Below, in pieces: positions 1-5,012 of a DNA stretch of 5,012 nt. Origin of the DNA: Planctomycetota bacterium (GTDB lineage: Bacteria > Planctomycetota > PLA2 > JAEUHO01); NCBI GenBank assembly GCA_026647295.1, contig JAPKHB010000288.1:1-5012 (forward strand), read 5' to 3'. The translations under genes were made by a program, and so were the position numbers. Within the stretch, counting starts at the first letter, position 1; each line of letters starts with the position of its first letter. Under the pieces are notes generated by a model that saw nothing but the letters and a program-made list of their open reading frames with translations, did not search any database and had not been told where the DNA came from.

Positions 1-1
1 G

Positions 2-589
2 GGCACGCTCATCCTCCTCGTGCCCGCCAACTACGGGGCGTTCGGGGCCCAGTCGCGGCTCATCGAGACCGCCAACTCGCTGGCGGCGGCCCTCGCGGGG
101 GCGCGCGAACAGGCGATCCTGGACGCCTACCAGGTGACGCTGCAACTGGGGACCTTCCGCGACGACGAGGGCGAGTGGCGCCAGGGCTGGCGCTACGAGT
201 TCACCAACATCCCGCCGGTGCGCACGGGCGTCGGCGAGGAGACCGAGTCCACGCGCGAGGAGAACCTACGGTTGCGCGCGATGGAGCGGGAGTGGATGTA
301 CACCGACTGGCGCCCGCTCGCGGGCGGCGTGCAGATCGTGGGCGTGAGCGAGGAGAAGGGCGCCTGGCAGAAGTTGCCCGAGGGCGGCCGCCCGCTCACC
401 GTGCGCTTCTTCGCCGACGGCGTGGTGGAGACCGGCGTCGCCGTGCGCCTGGAGAGCGACGACCTGGACGTGGCCAAGGAGTTCCGCACGATGACCGTCC
501 TGGTCAACGCGCTCACCGCCGAGCCGTCCGTCCTGGAGGGCGAACACGAGTTGCCCGAGCAGCTCCCGGCGACGGACTTCGGCACATGA
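2..589 (+). CDS. gspH: GspH-like type II secretion minor pseudopilin, 5' end missing
   Basis: The reading frame is open from base 2 and lacks its start, leader peptide and most of the N-terminal hydrophobic helix; 195 residues are visible. The first codons read GTLILLV, which fits the end of that helix, so the GTG at 20 is internal and not a start. Next comes an amphipathic helix (visible residues about 18-47) with the pattern ANSLAAALAGAREQAI, typical of the GspH/FimT family. A beta-rich C-terminal domain follows, with LAGGVQIVGV (about 106-115) and FFADGVVETG (about 136-145), matching the family's 'gv.i ... F.pdG' signature. The protein is inferred to be a minor pseudopilin of the inner-membrane T2SS pseudopilus. 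Its C-terminal part carries a charged insertion (about 76-100) and an acidic tail, making it longer than usual for GspH. The stop overlaps the next start (ATGA). Family membership is well supported; assignment to GspH rests also on gene order. Confidence 0.8.
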   Translation, partial: GTLILLVPANYGAFGAQSRLIETANSLAAALAGAREQAILDAYQVTLQLGTFRDDEGEWRQGWRYEFTNIPPVRTGVGEETESTREENLRLRAMEREWMYTDWRPLAGGVQIVGVSEEKGAWQKLPEGGRPLTVRFFADGVVETGVAVRLESDDLDVAKEFRTMTVLVNALTAEPSVLEGEHELPEQLPATDFGT

Positions 590-1182
590 GCCGCCGGCCG
601 TCGGGCTTCACGCTGCTGGAGGTGATGTGCGCCTTCGTGCTGATGGCCACGCTGATCTCGTTCGTCGTGGAGATCTGGCACGAGAGCATGGACAAGGCCG
701 GCCGCGCCGCCGACACCCGCGAGATCCGCGAGGTGAGCGACACGGTGTTCGGGCGCATCCTCTTCGAGCACCAGGTGGGCAAGTTCCGCGACGGGGACGG
801 AGGGACGCTCGACGGCCTCTACGGCCAGTGGGCGCGCCTGTCCTCCCAGGACCGCGAACGCTACGAGCGCTATGAGTGGCGCCTGGAGATCCGGGCGGTG
901 CAGGCCGCCGGCCAGGCCCCCGAGGGCTCGGACGCCGAGCCCCTGACGGGGGACGCGCCGGGCGAACTGGACGCGCCGTCCGGGAGCGCCCCGCCGGACG
1001 CGGAGGAGGCGCCGGTTGGAGGGGAGTTGCTCGAACGCATCACGCTGCGCATCCGCTACCAACCCGAGTTCCGCACGTCCGGCGACCCGGACGAGGACCT
1101 GATCGTCCTGTCGCGCCTGATGCCCCCGCCGCCGGACCTGGCCGGGGCCGGCGCGCGCCCGCCGGCGGGAGGGTCCCGGTGA
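586..1182 (+). CDS. gspI: GspI-like type II secretion minor pseudopilin
   Basis: A 198-residue protein starting at the ATG that overlaps the upstream stop. It has a short prepilin leader, MSRRPSG, cleaved before FTLLEV by the prepilin peptidase, with the conserved Glu at mature position 5 (E12). A hydrophobic helix spans about residues 8-30. The C-terminal domain has YEWRLEIR (96-103) and LLERITLRIRY (148-158), which resemble the 'W.w.v.v ... l..l.v.v.w' strands of GspI. A Pro/Glu/Gly/Ala-rich stretch at about 107-146 separates the two strands, and a Pro/Gly-rich tail follows residue 179; both make it longer than typical GspI (about 120 aa). Expected role: pseudopilus tip component binding GspJ and GspK. 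The start is firm because the leader and the ATGA coupling agree. The family is sure; GspI rather than another minor pseudopilin is inferred from order and weak motifs. Confidence 0.8.
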   Translation: MSRRPSGFTLLEVMCAFVLMATLISFVVEIWHESMDKAGRAADTREIREVSDTVFGRILFEHQVGKFRDGDGGTLDGLYGQWARLSSQDRERYERYEWRLEIRAVQAAGQAPEGSDAEPLTGDAPGELDAPSGSAPPDAEEAPVGGELLERITLRIRYQPEFRTSGDPDEDLIVLSRLMPPPPDLAGAGARPPAGGSR

Positions 1183-1982
1183 GCCCCGCCCCGCGCCGCG
1201 GTCCCGGGCCGGCCGCCGGCTTCACGCTGCTCGAACTCACGATCACCATCACCCTCACGGGGGTGATCGTGGCGCTGATGACGCAGATCATCTCCCACAC
1301 CATCCGCGGCCGGGACATGGCCTACAAGGCCCTGCAACGGCCCAAGATCGAGAACGCGATCCTGGGCCAGATCGTGCAGGACCTGCGCTACGCGTGGATG
1401 GGCGGCCTTTCGGGCGACGCGGGCTTCCTGGGCAAGGCCCGGCAGATGGCCGGGATGGACGCCGACACGATCGCCTTCGTCACGGCCCGCCGCACGCGCA
1501 CCGTGGGCGCGGAGGACGATGGCGCCCGGCGGGGGGAGGAGCCCGAAAGCCCCCTCACCGAGACCGGCTACGCCTGCCGCGTGAACCCGGACAACCCCCG
1601 CTGGCTCGAACTGTGGCGCCGCGAGGACTACTTCGTGGACGGCAACCCCACCGAGGGGGGACGTTACACCCGCGTCTACGACAAGATCCGCGCCTTCCGC
1701 CTGCGCTACTTCCCGATCCCCGAAGAGCACACCGGGGAGGGCGAAGGGCTCGAGGAGTGGGACTCGCGCCTCAAGAAGGGCATGCCCTACGCGATCCTGC
1801 TCAAGATCGAGTTCGACACCGACGAGCCCCGGGACAAGTTCGAGGAGGAGCGCCCCCCGGAGTTGATCTACCGGCTGATCCTCCTGCGCCCGGCCTACAA
1901 CCTCCCCCAGGGCCCGGCGGGCGCGCCCGGCGGCACCCCCCCTGGCAGCCCGCCGGCGGGCGGGCCCCCGCCGGGGGGGTAG
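1179..1982 (+). CDS. gspJ: GspJ-like type II secretion minor pseudopilin
   Basis: A 267-residue protein. The start is taken as GTG at 1179, overlapping the upstream stop as GTGA, because it gives a 14-residue basic leader (MSPAPRRGPGPAAG) before the prepilin peptidase site FTLLEL; Glu is at mature position 5 (E19). The next in-frame Met lies inside the membrane helix, so a later start would destroy the signal. The hydrophobic helix is about residues 15-38. GspJ-like features follow in order: QIVQDLRYA (64-72), the strand LELWRRED (143-150), the Tyr/Phe strand RAFRLRYF (171-178), a Trp at 194, then GMPYAILLKIEF (201-212), which matches the family's 'lP.av...i' strand. The last 27 residues are a Pro/Gly-rich low-complexity tail. 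It should sit in the T2SS pseudopilus tip with GspI and GspK. At 267 residues it is longer than usual GspJ (about 200), through the tail and charged loops near 107-127 and 181-200. No gspK follows. Confidence 0.85.
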   Translation: MSPAPRRGPGPAAGFTLLELTITITLTGVIVALMTQIISHTIRGRDMAYKALQRPKIENAILGQIVQDLRYAWMGGLSGDAGFLGKARQMAGMDADTIAFVTARRTRTVGAEDDGARRGEEPESPLTETGYACRVNPDNPRWLELWRREDYFVDGNPTEGGRYTRVYDKIRAFRLRYFPIPEEHTGEGEGLEEWDSRLKKGMPYAILLKIEFDTDEPRDKFEEERPPELIYRLILLRPAYNLPQGPAGAPGGTPPGSPPAGGPPPGG

Positions 1983-2063
1983 GCCCCGGGGAGGGAGGTA
2001 GGCGCCGGGCGCGCCCGCGCCGGCGGGGCGCCGGGGGGCCGGCAGCGGCCCGGGCCGCGCCCG
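1983..2063. other. Convergent intergenic gap with GC-rich palindromes
   Basis: This 81-base gap lies between the gspJ stop and the serS stop, which face each other. It contains repeated ggcgcc palindromes (2001-2006 and 2027-2032, able to pair with each other) and a perfect 14-base palindrome, gcggcccgggccgc, at 2045-2058. Such structures could end transcription from both sides, but neither strand has a clear T-run after a stem, so this is not a confident intrinsic terminator. A Shine-Dalgarno-like gagggaggt at 1991-1999 is not followed by any nearby plus-strand start codon. Confidence 0.4.
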
Positions 2064-3350
2064 TCAGGGCGCGCGGATCGCCTCCAGGCCCCCGAGGTAG
2101 GGCCGCAGCGCCGTAGGGATGCGCACCGACCCGTCGGGCTGCTGGTGCGCCTCGACGAGCGCCACCAGGACGCGGGGCGAGGCGACGACCGTGTTGTTGA
2201 GCGTGTGGCAGAAGCGCACCCGCCCGTCCGTGTCGCGGTAGCGCAGGTTGAGCCGCCGCGCCTGGTAGTCGCCAAAGCGCGTGGCGCTGTGCGTTTCGCC
2301 GAAGGCCTGGCGGCCGGGCATCCAGGCCTCCAGGTCCACCTTGTAGCGCGCCCCGCGGCCCAGGTCGCCGGCGGCCACCGCCATCACGCGGTAGGGCAAC
2401 TCGAGCCGCCGCAGCACCTCCTCGGCGTTGTCCAGGATCGCCGCGTGGTGGGCGAGGCTCCGCGCGTCGTCGGCCACGTCCACCACCACCTGCTCCACCT
2501 TCTGGAACTGGTGCACGCGGTAGACCCCGCGGGTGTCCTTGCCGTAGGTCCCCGCCTCGCGGCGAAAGCAGGTGCTGACGCCGGCGTAGCGCAGGGGGAG
2601 TTGCGCGGCGTCGAGGATCTCGCCCCCGTGCAGCGCCGTCACGCTCACCTCGCTGGTGCCGACGAGCCAGTACGGTTCGTCGTCGCTGGTGGGGTTGGCG
2701 ATGCGGTAGGTCTGCTCCTCGGCGCCGGGGAAGTAGGCCGTCCCGCGCAGGGTCCACTCCTTGACCAGCACGGGCACGGAGAGGAGCACGAAGCCGCGCG
2801 CGACGATCACGTCCTGGGCGAGGCGCAGCACCGCCTGCTCGAGCAGGGCGCCCGGGCCCTTGAGCACGTAGGACCGGCTGCCGGCCAGCCGCCCGGCGCG
2901 CTCGACCTCGAGCATCCCGAGCCCGGTCATGAGTTCGACGTGGTCGCGCGCGGCAAAGCCCAGGTCGCGGACCTCCCCCCAGCGCCGCAATTCGACGTTG
3001 GCGCCCTCGTCCGGGCCGTCGGGGGCGTCCTCGTCCGGCGGGTTCGGGCACGCCAGCAGCAGGGCGTCCAGTTCGGTCGTCACCCGCTCCAGGTCCTCGG
3101 TGTGGGCCTGGACCCGGGCCTTGAGGCCCGCCAGGTGCTCGAGCACCTGGGCCCGGCTCGGCCCGGCGAGGGTGGCCACCTGGCGCCCCAGGGCCTTTTG
3201 CTCGGCGCGGGCCTCCTCCTGGAGCCGGGTGAGGCGCCGGCGCTCCTCGTCCAGGGCGAGGAGCCGGTCCACGTCGAAGGCGATGCCCTTGCGCCGGGCG
3301 CCGCGGCGCACGGCGTCGGGGTGCTCACGGATGTAGGCGGGGTCCAGCAT
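2064..3350 (-). CDS. serS: Serine--tRNA ligase (seryl-tRNA synthetase)
   Basis: This 428-residue class II synthetase charges tRNA-Ser with serine using ATP in the cytoplasm. The start is the ATG at 3350, giving the typical N-terminus MLDPAYIREHPDAV; the frame stays open upstream, but that sequence is not SerRS-like. A weak GAGG (3356-3359) lies five bases ahead. Residues 1-100 form the Arg/Glu/Leu-rich two-helix coiled-coil arm that grips the long variable arm of tRNA-Ser. The catalytic core has TSE (232-234, the serine-binding TxE loop), motif 2 with FRREAGTYGKDTRG (262-275) and VHQFQKVE (279-286), DLEAWMPG (339-346), and motif 3 with SPRVLVALVE (391-400) and DGSVRIP (406-412). Length matches bacterial SerRS (about 420-430). 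Motif 3 reads LNNTVVASPR where E. coli has LNGSGLAVGR. A terminator lies upstream, so serS probably has its own promoter, though none is convincing in the 99 bases before it. Confidence 0.97.
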   Translation of the reverse strand: MLDPAYIREHPDAVRRGARRKGIAFDVDRLLALDEERRRLTRLQEEARAEQKALGRQVATLAGPSRAQVLEHLAGLKARVQAHTEDLERVTTELDALLLACPNPPDEDAPDGPDEGANVELRRWGEVRDLGFAARDHVELMTGLGMLEVERAGRLAGSRSYVLKGPGALLEQAVLRLAQDVIVARGFVLLSVPVLVKEWTLRGTAYFPGAEEQTYRIANPTSDDEPYWLVGTSEVSVTALHGGEILDAAQLPLRYAGVSTCFRREAGTYGKDTRGVYRVHQFQKVEQVVVDVADDARSLAHHAAILDNAEEVLRRLELPYRVMAVAAGDLGRGARYKVDLEAWMPGRQAFGETHSATRFGDYQARRLNLRYRDTDGRVRFCHTLNNTVVASPRVLVALVEAHQQPDGSVRIPTALRPYLGGLEAIRAP

Positions 3351-3449
3351 GGCGGCCTCGGGGCGGGGTGCGCAGCCTACCCGGCCCCGCCCGGGTCCGC
3401 GCCAACGCGCACGCCGGGTTCCTCGACCGCGACGGCCCTGCGCGGGCCC

Positions 3450-3487
3450 AAAACGAAACGCACCCGCGTGGCAACCACGCGGGTGCG
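3450..3487 (-). terminator. Intrinsic terminator between the 85-aa lipoprotein gene and serS
   Basis: A perfect inverted repeat (cgcacccgcgtgg at 3459-3471, ccacgcgggtgcg at 3475-3487) gives a 13-bp stem with a three-base loop. On the minus strand it is followed directly by TTTCGTTTT (3458-3450), the expected tract of an intrinsic terminator; on the plus strand no T-run follows, so it works leftwards. It lies 155 bases after the lipoprotein stop and 108 bases before serS. The simplest reading is termination of the lipoprotein transcript. An attenuator in a long serS leader is possible but has no further support. Between it and the lipoprotein stop is another inverted repeat (ggcggc at 3506-3511, gccgcc at 3527-3532) and no gene. 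Confidence 0.85.
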
Positions 3488-3642
3488 GTGGAGTCGGGCC
3501 CCCCCGGCGGCGACCGCGGGTCCCGTGCCGCCTCCTCCCTCGGGGGGGCACGGACGCTCGACCAACCGCGCGCAACCTGCCCGGGCGTGGGCCGCCGGGG
3601 CGGGGACACGGCCGGTCCGGCCGCTACCGGATGGGCGTGCTC

Positions 3643-3900
3643 CTAGTACCCGGCGAGGCAGTCGCCCCGGTACGGGTCGTTGATGTCGTAGTTCAGGAAG
3701 TAGTTGTCGATGAAGCGCTCGCCCTTGCGCGCGTCCTGGCCCCACTGGCGCAGGATCGCGGAGGACTTGCTATCGCCTCGGCAACCGCCGGCGCGACCGC
3801 AGCCGCCGGCCTCTTCCAACGCCGGGGCCGCGAAGCGGCACCCCGACAGGCCCAGGCCCACGAGGGCCAGGAGCATCATCAGCGACAAGCGCTTGACCAT
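3643..3900 (-). CDS. Small predicted lipoprotein, 85 aa, family not recognised
   Basis: The start is the ATG at 3900, chosen because it directly yields a classic lipoprotein signal (MVKRLSLMMLLALVGLGLSG, then Cys21; lipobox LSGC) and has an AG-rich ribosome site GGGAGA (3909-3914) eight bases upstream. The frame is open further upstream, but that part lacks signal character. After signal peptidase II cleavage the mature chain is 65 residues, lipid-anchored at Cys21. It has a Gly/Cys-rich linker with Cys34 and Cys40, a charged helix-like part (about 44-62), then an aromatic and Asn/Asp-rich C-terminus, FIDNYFLNYDINDPYRGD (63-80), Cys81 and a terminal Tyr. RGD occurs at 41-43, just after Cys40, and at 78-80, just before Cys81. 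No enzymatic motif is seen and no function can be assigned. It appears to be transcribed alone, from its own promoter to the terminator at 3487. Confidence 0.82.
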   Translation of the reverse strand: MVKRLSLMMLLALVGLGLSGCRFAAPALEEAGGCGRAGGCRGDSKSSAILRQWGQDARKGERFIDNYFLNYDINDPYRGDCLAGY

Positions 3901-3993
3901 GGTGCGAGTCTCCCTGCCGGCGCCCCGTCGCGGGGCGCCTTCCGCCCCAAGCGGGCTGACCTCCCTGCCGGTCCCCACGGGACCGCGCAAGCG
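3901..3993 (-). promoter_or_regulatory. Structured 5' leader of the 85-aa lipoprotein gene
   Basis: The predicted leader contains two perfect hairpins. The outer one is 3969-3985 (7-bp stem cggtccc/gggaccg, loop cac on the plus strand). The inner one is 3919-3939 (9-bp stem ggcgccccg/cggggcgcc, loop tcg) and ends five bases from the Shine-Dalgarno at 3909-3914. On the minus strand each stem runs into the same CCGGCAGGGAG sequence. The inner stem could affect ribosome access or protect the 5' end; that is inference. No known riboswitch or T-box consensus was recognised. Confidence 0.5.
3910..3971. repeat. 11-base direct repeat pair in lipoprotein leader
   Basis: ctccctgccgg occurs exactly at 3910-3920 and again at 3961-3971, 51 bases apart (minus strand: CCGGCAGGGAG). 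The copy near the gene supplies the Shine-Dalgarno; the distal copy is an equally good GGGAGG-type site with no ATG or GTG after it. Each copy directly follows a hairpin in transcript order, so hairpin plus repeat looks like a duplicated unit. Confidence 0.7.
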
Positions 3994-3999
3994 CCCGAC

Positions 4000-4028
4000 T
4001 AGGTACCAATGCGGCCCTTGCGGGTCAA
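4000..4028 (-). promoter_or_regulatory. Candidate sigma70-type promoter for the 85-aa lipoprotein gene
   Basis: On the minus strand TTGACC (4028-4023) matches five of six bases of the -35 consensus. After 17 bases comes TACCTA (4005-4000), a poor -10 box but preceded directly by TGG, an extended -10 signature. The segment is notably AT-richer than its surroundings. Transcription would begin near 3993, about 93 bases before the ATG. It is supported by spacing and position only. Confidence 0.45.
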
Positions 4029-4155
4029 TACTTTCCTGCGACTCGGAGCCGTCGAAGCGCCCAATTGCCGCGGTTACACGGGGGTGACAATGGGCCCGCT
4101 GCGCGGTGCGCCATGCGGGGCCGGGGTCGCGCCGGCGGCCCGGCGGCGCGGCGGG

Positions 4156-4281
4156 CTACCGGCCGTTGTAGACGCCGGGCTTCCAGGAACTGGGGTGGAC
4201 GGGATCGCGCATGTCCCAGGCGCAGCCCGTCAACGCGACCATGCCCAGCATCACGGCGAGGACCAAGGCGATTCGACGCAT
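4156..4281 (-). CDS. Very small predicted lipoprotein, 41 aa, family not recognised
   Basis: The gene starts at the ATG at 4281 with a clear Shine-Dalgarno GAGGG (4287-4291) five bases ahead. The product begins with a textbook lipoprotein signal: MRR, a hydrophobic stretch (residues 4-16) and lipobox LTGC with Cys20. The mature peptide is only 22 residues, with two Trp (22 and 33) and three Pro, ending in PGVYNGR. It resembles entericidin-type or other tiny bacterial lipoproteins in size and build only; no sequence relationship is claimed. It lies 147 bases after nadD and 255 bases before the next lipoprotein gene, and has a leader like that gene's. The signal peptide, lipobox and ribosome site together make it likely to be real in spite of its size; function is unknown. 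Confidence 0.72.
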   Translation of the reverse strand: MRRIALVLAVMLGMVALTGCAWDMRDPVHPSSWKPGVYNGR

Positions 4282-4381
4282 GCGTACCCTCTTCGCCCCG
4301 CGGGCGGGGCTGCTGGCGGATCGGCCTCGGGGGGCCGCCGCACCCTCGGAACCCGGCCCCCGGCCGGGAGGGCGGAGCATA
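4282..4381 (-). promoter_or_regulatory. Candidate promoter and structured leader of the 41-aa lipoprotein gene
   Basis: On the minus strand TATGCT (4381-4376) matches four of six bases of the -10 consensus; no good -35 is seen. A start near 4369 would give a leader of about 88 bases. That leader has a perfect hairpin at 4352-4368 (7-bp stem cccggcc/ggccggg, loop ccc) and a second inverted repeat at 4295-4310 (gccccgc/gcggggc) directly upstream of the Shine-Dalgarno at 4287-4291. The hairpins could also help end nadD transcription, but no T-run follows either. Confidence 0.38.
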
Positions 4382-4428
4382 CCCAGGCCCAGGCGCCCGC
4401 GCCATCCCCCACCCCCCGCCGGCCCGCG

Positions 4429-5012
4429 TCAACGCCGCTGGCGGCCGTACAGCCCGTGGTCGGCGATATACTCGCGCACCGCCGGATCGAGCCATGCGGC
4501 GGGCGCGTCCTCGCCCGCCCGCAGCCGGCGGCGGATCTCGCGGCTGGCCACGGGGGACTCGGGCACGTCGAGCCACTCGACGGCGAGGTCCCGGCCGGCC
4601 AGTTCGGGCGGCGCCTCCGCCTCGAAGCCCGGCCGGCGCGCAACGAGCAGCGCGGCCAGCGTGAGGATGCGATCGGCGTCCTTCCACGTCGGGAAGTCCT
4701 GGAACATGTCTGCGCCGAGCAGGAGCCGAAAGCGCGTGCCCGGCGGGTAGCTGCGCGCCAGGACCGCCAGCGTGTCCACGGTGTAGGAGGGGCCGGCGCG
4801 GCGGCCCTCCAGTTCGAGCACCTCCGTGCGCGGGAGACCCTCGACGCCCAGGCGCGCCATGGCCACGCGGTGGTGGAAGGGGGTCTTGTCCGAGGCCTGT
4901 CCGGGCTCGTCGGCGAACTTGTGGGGCGCGGCCCCCGCCACGACCACCAGCAGACGGTCGTGCAGCCGGAGGGCGGCCTCGCAGAGCATGCGGTGCCCCC
5001 GGTGGAAGGGGT
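4429..5012 (-). CDS. nadD: Nicotinate-nucleotide adenylyltransferase, N-terminus cut by window edge
   Basis: NadD makes nicotinic acid adenine dinucleotide and pyrophosphate from nicotinate mononucleotide and ATP, in NAD biosynthesis. The first full codons at the window edge read PFHRGHRML, containing the HxGH motif of nucleotidyltransferases (the 'GTFDPxHxGH' start), so only about ten residues are missing; the ATG at 4989 is internal. In visible numbering (193 residues) other family signatures are APHK (28-31), SYTVDTL (75-81), LLGADMF (97-103), Trp109, EIRRRL (158-163) and the C-terminal REYIADHGLYG (179-189). Length agrees with bacterial NadD (about 200). The usual ISSTxIR ATP-binding motif appears as VASREIR, a partial match. 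It is followed by the small lipoprotein genes rather than by rsfS, the common partner. Confidence 0.95.
   Translation of the reverse strand, partial: PFHRGHRMLCEAALRLHDRLLVVVAGAAPHKFADEPGQASDKTPFHHRVAMARLGVEGLPRTEVLELEGRRAGPSYTVDTLAVLARSYPPGTRFRLLLGADMFQDFPTWKDADRILTLAALLVARRPGFEAEAPPELAGRDLAVEWLDVPESPVASREIRRRLRAGEDAPAAWLDPAVREYIADHGLYGRQRR

Noticed and set aside
193..1062. Long minus-strand frame opposite gspH and gspI
   Set aside because: The plus-strand genes have clear pseudopilin signatures and coupled starts; the antisense frame is a codon-bias shadow.
1961..1980. Palindromic GC run at the end of gspJ as a terminator
   Set aside because: It lies in coding sequence for the Pro/Gly tail and has no T-run; repeated Pro/Gly codons in GC-rich DNA explain it.
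3374..3379. TAGGCT on the minus strand as a serS -10 box
   Set aside because: The only -35-like TTGGCG is 20 bases away, too far, and the leader would be only about 17 bases. It is too weak to list.
3500..3535. Possible T-box-like sequence (CGGGACCCGCGG on the minus strand) before serS
   Set aside because: It has an extra base and lacks the UGGN needed to pair with the tRNA 3' end; no specifier stem was found.
2145..3683. 512-residue plus-strand open frame opposite serS
   Set aside because: It is antisense to a confidently identified serS, has Val/Gly/His/Arg-rich composition typical of GC-rich shadow frames, and no recognisable domain.
3877..3948. TTG-initiated short upstream frame overlapping the 85-aa lipoprotein start
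   Set aside because: It depends on a rare start codon nine bases from the distal ribosome-like site and encodes an unremarkable Arg/Pro/Ala peptide.
3349..4002. 217-residue plus-strand frame across the serS-lipoprotein gap
   Set aside because: It crosses the terminator and the leader of minus-strand genes and has Arg/Pro/Ala-biased, domain-free sequence.

Overview
The window is very GC-rich DNA (roughly 70% or more by eye) with tightly packed bacterial genes. It holds the end of a type II secretion (T2SS) pseudopilin operon on the plus strand. Facing it on the minus strand is a row of four genes: nadD, two very small lipoprotein genes, and serS. Prepilin-type signal peptides and lipoboxes indicate a diderm (Gram-negative) envelope. 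A high-GC Planctomycetota or similar lineage would fit, but nothing here fixes the phylum.

Plus strand, 2-1982: gspH-like (5' end outside the window), gspI-like and gspJ-like genes. Each start overlaps the previous stop by four bases (ATGA, then GTGA), so they are probably translationally coupled. The proteins are minor pseudopilins expected to form the tip of the T2SS pseudopilus. No gspK follows, because the operon runs into the convergent serS gene after 81 bases of GC-rich palindromic DNA.

Minus strand, read from right to left: nadD (NAD biosynthesis, start outside the window, but the HxGH catalytic motif is visible at the edge), a 41-residue lipoprotein, an 85-residue lipoprotein, and a complete serS (seryl-tRNA synthetase, 428 aa). 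An intrinsic terminator (13-bp perfect stem followed by a T-rich run) separates the 85-residue lipoprotein gene from serS. Each lipoprotein gene seems to have its own promoter and a short leader with two GC hairpins.

No clearly new multi-gene system is visible. The least explained part is 3643-4381: two tiny unrecognised lipoproteins with similarly built structured leaders. The remaining genes are housekeeping or a known secretion system, with some variant motifs noted below.
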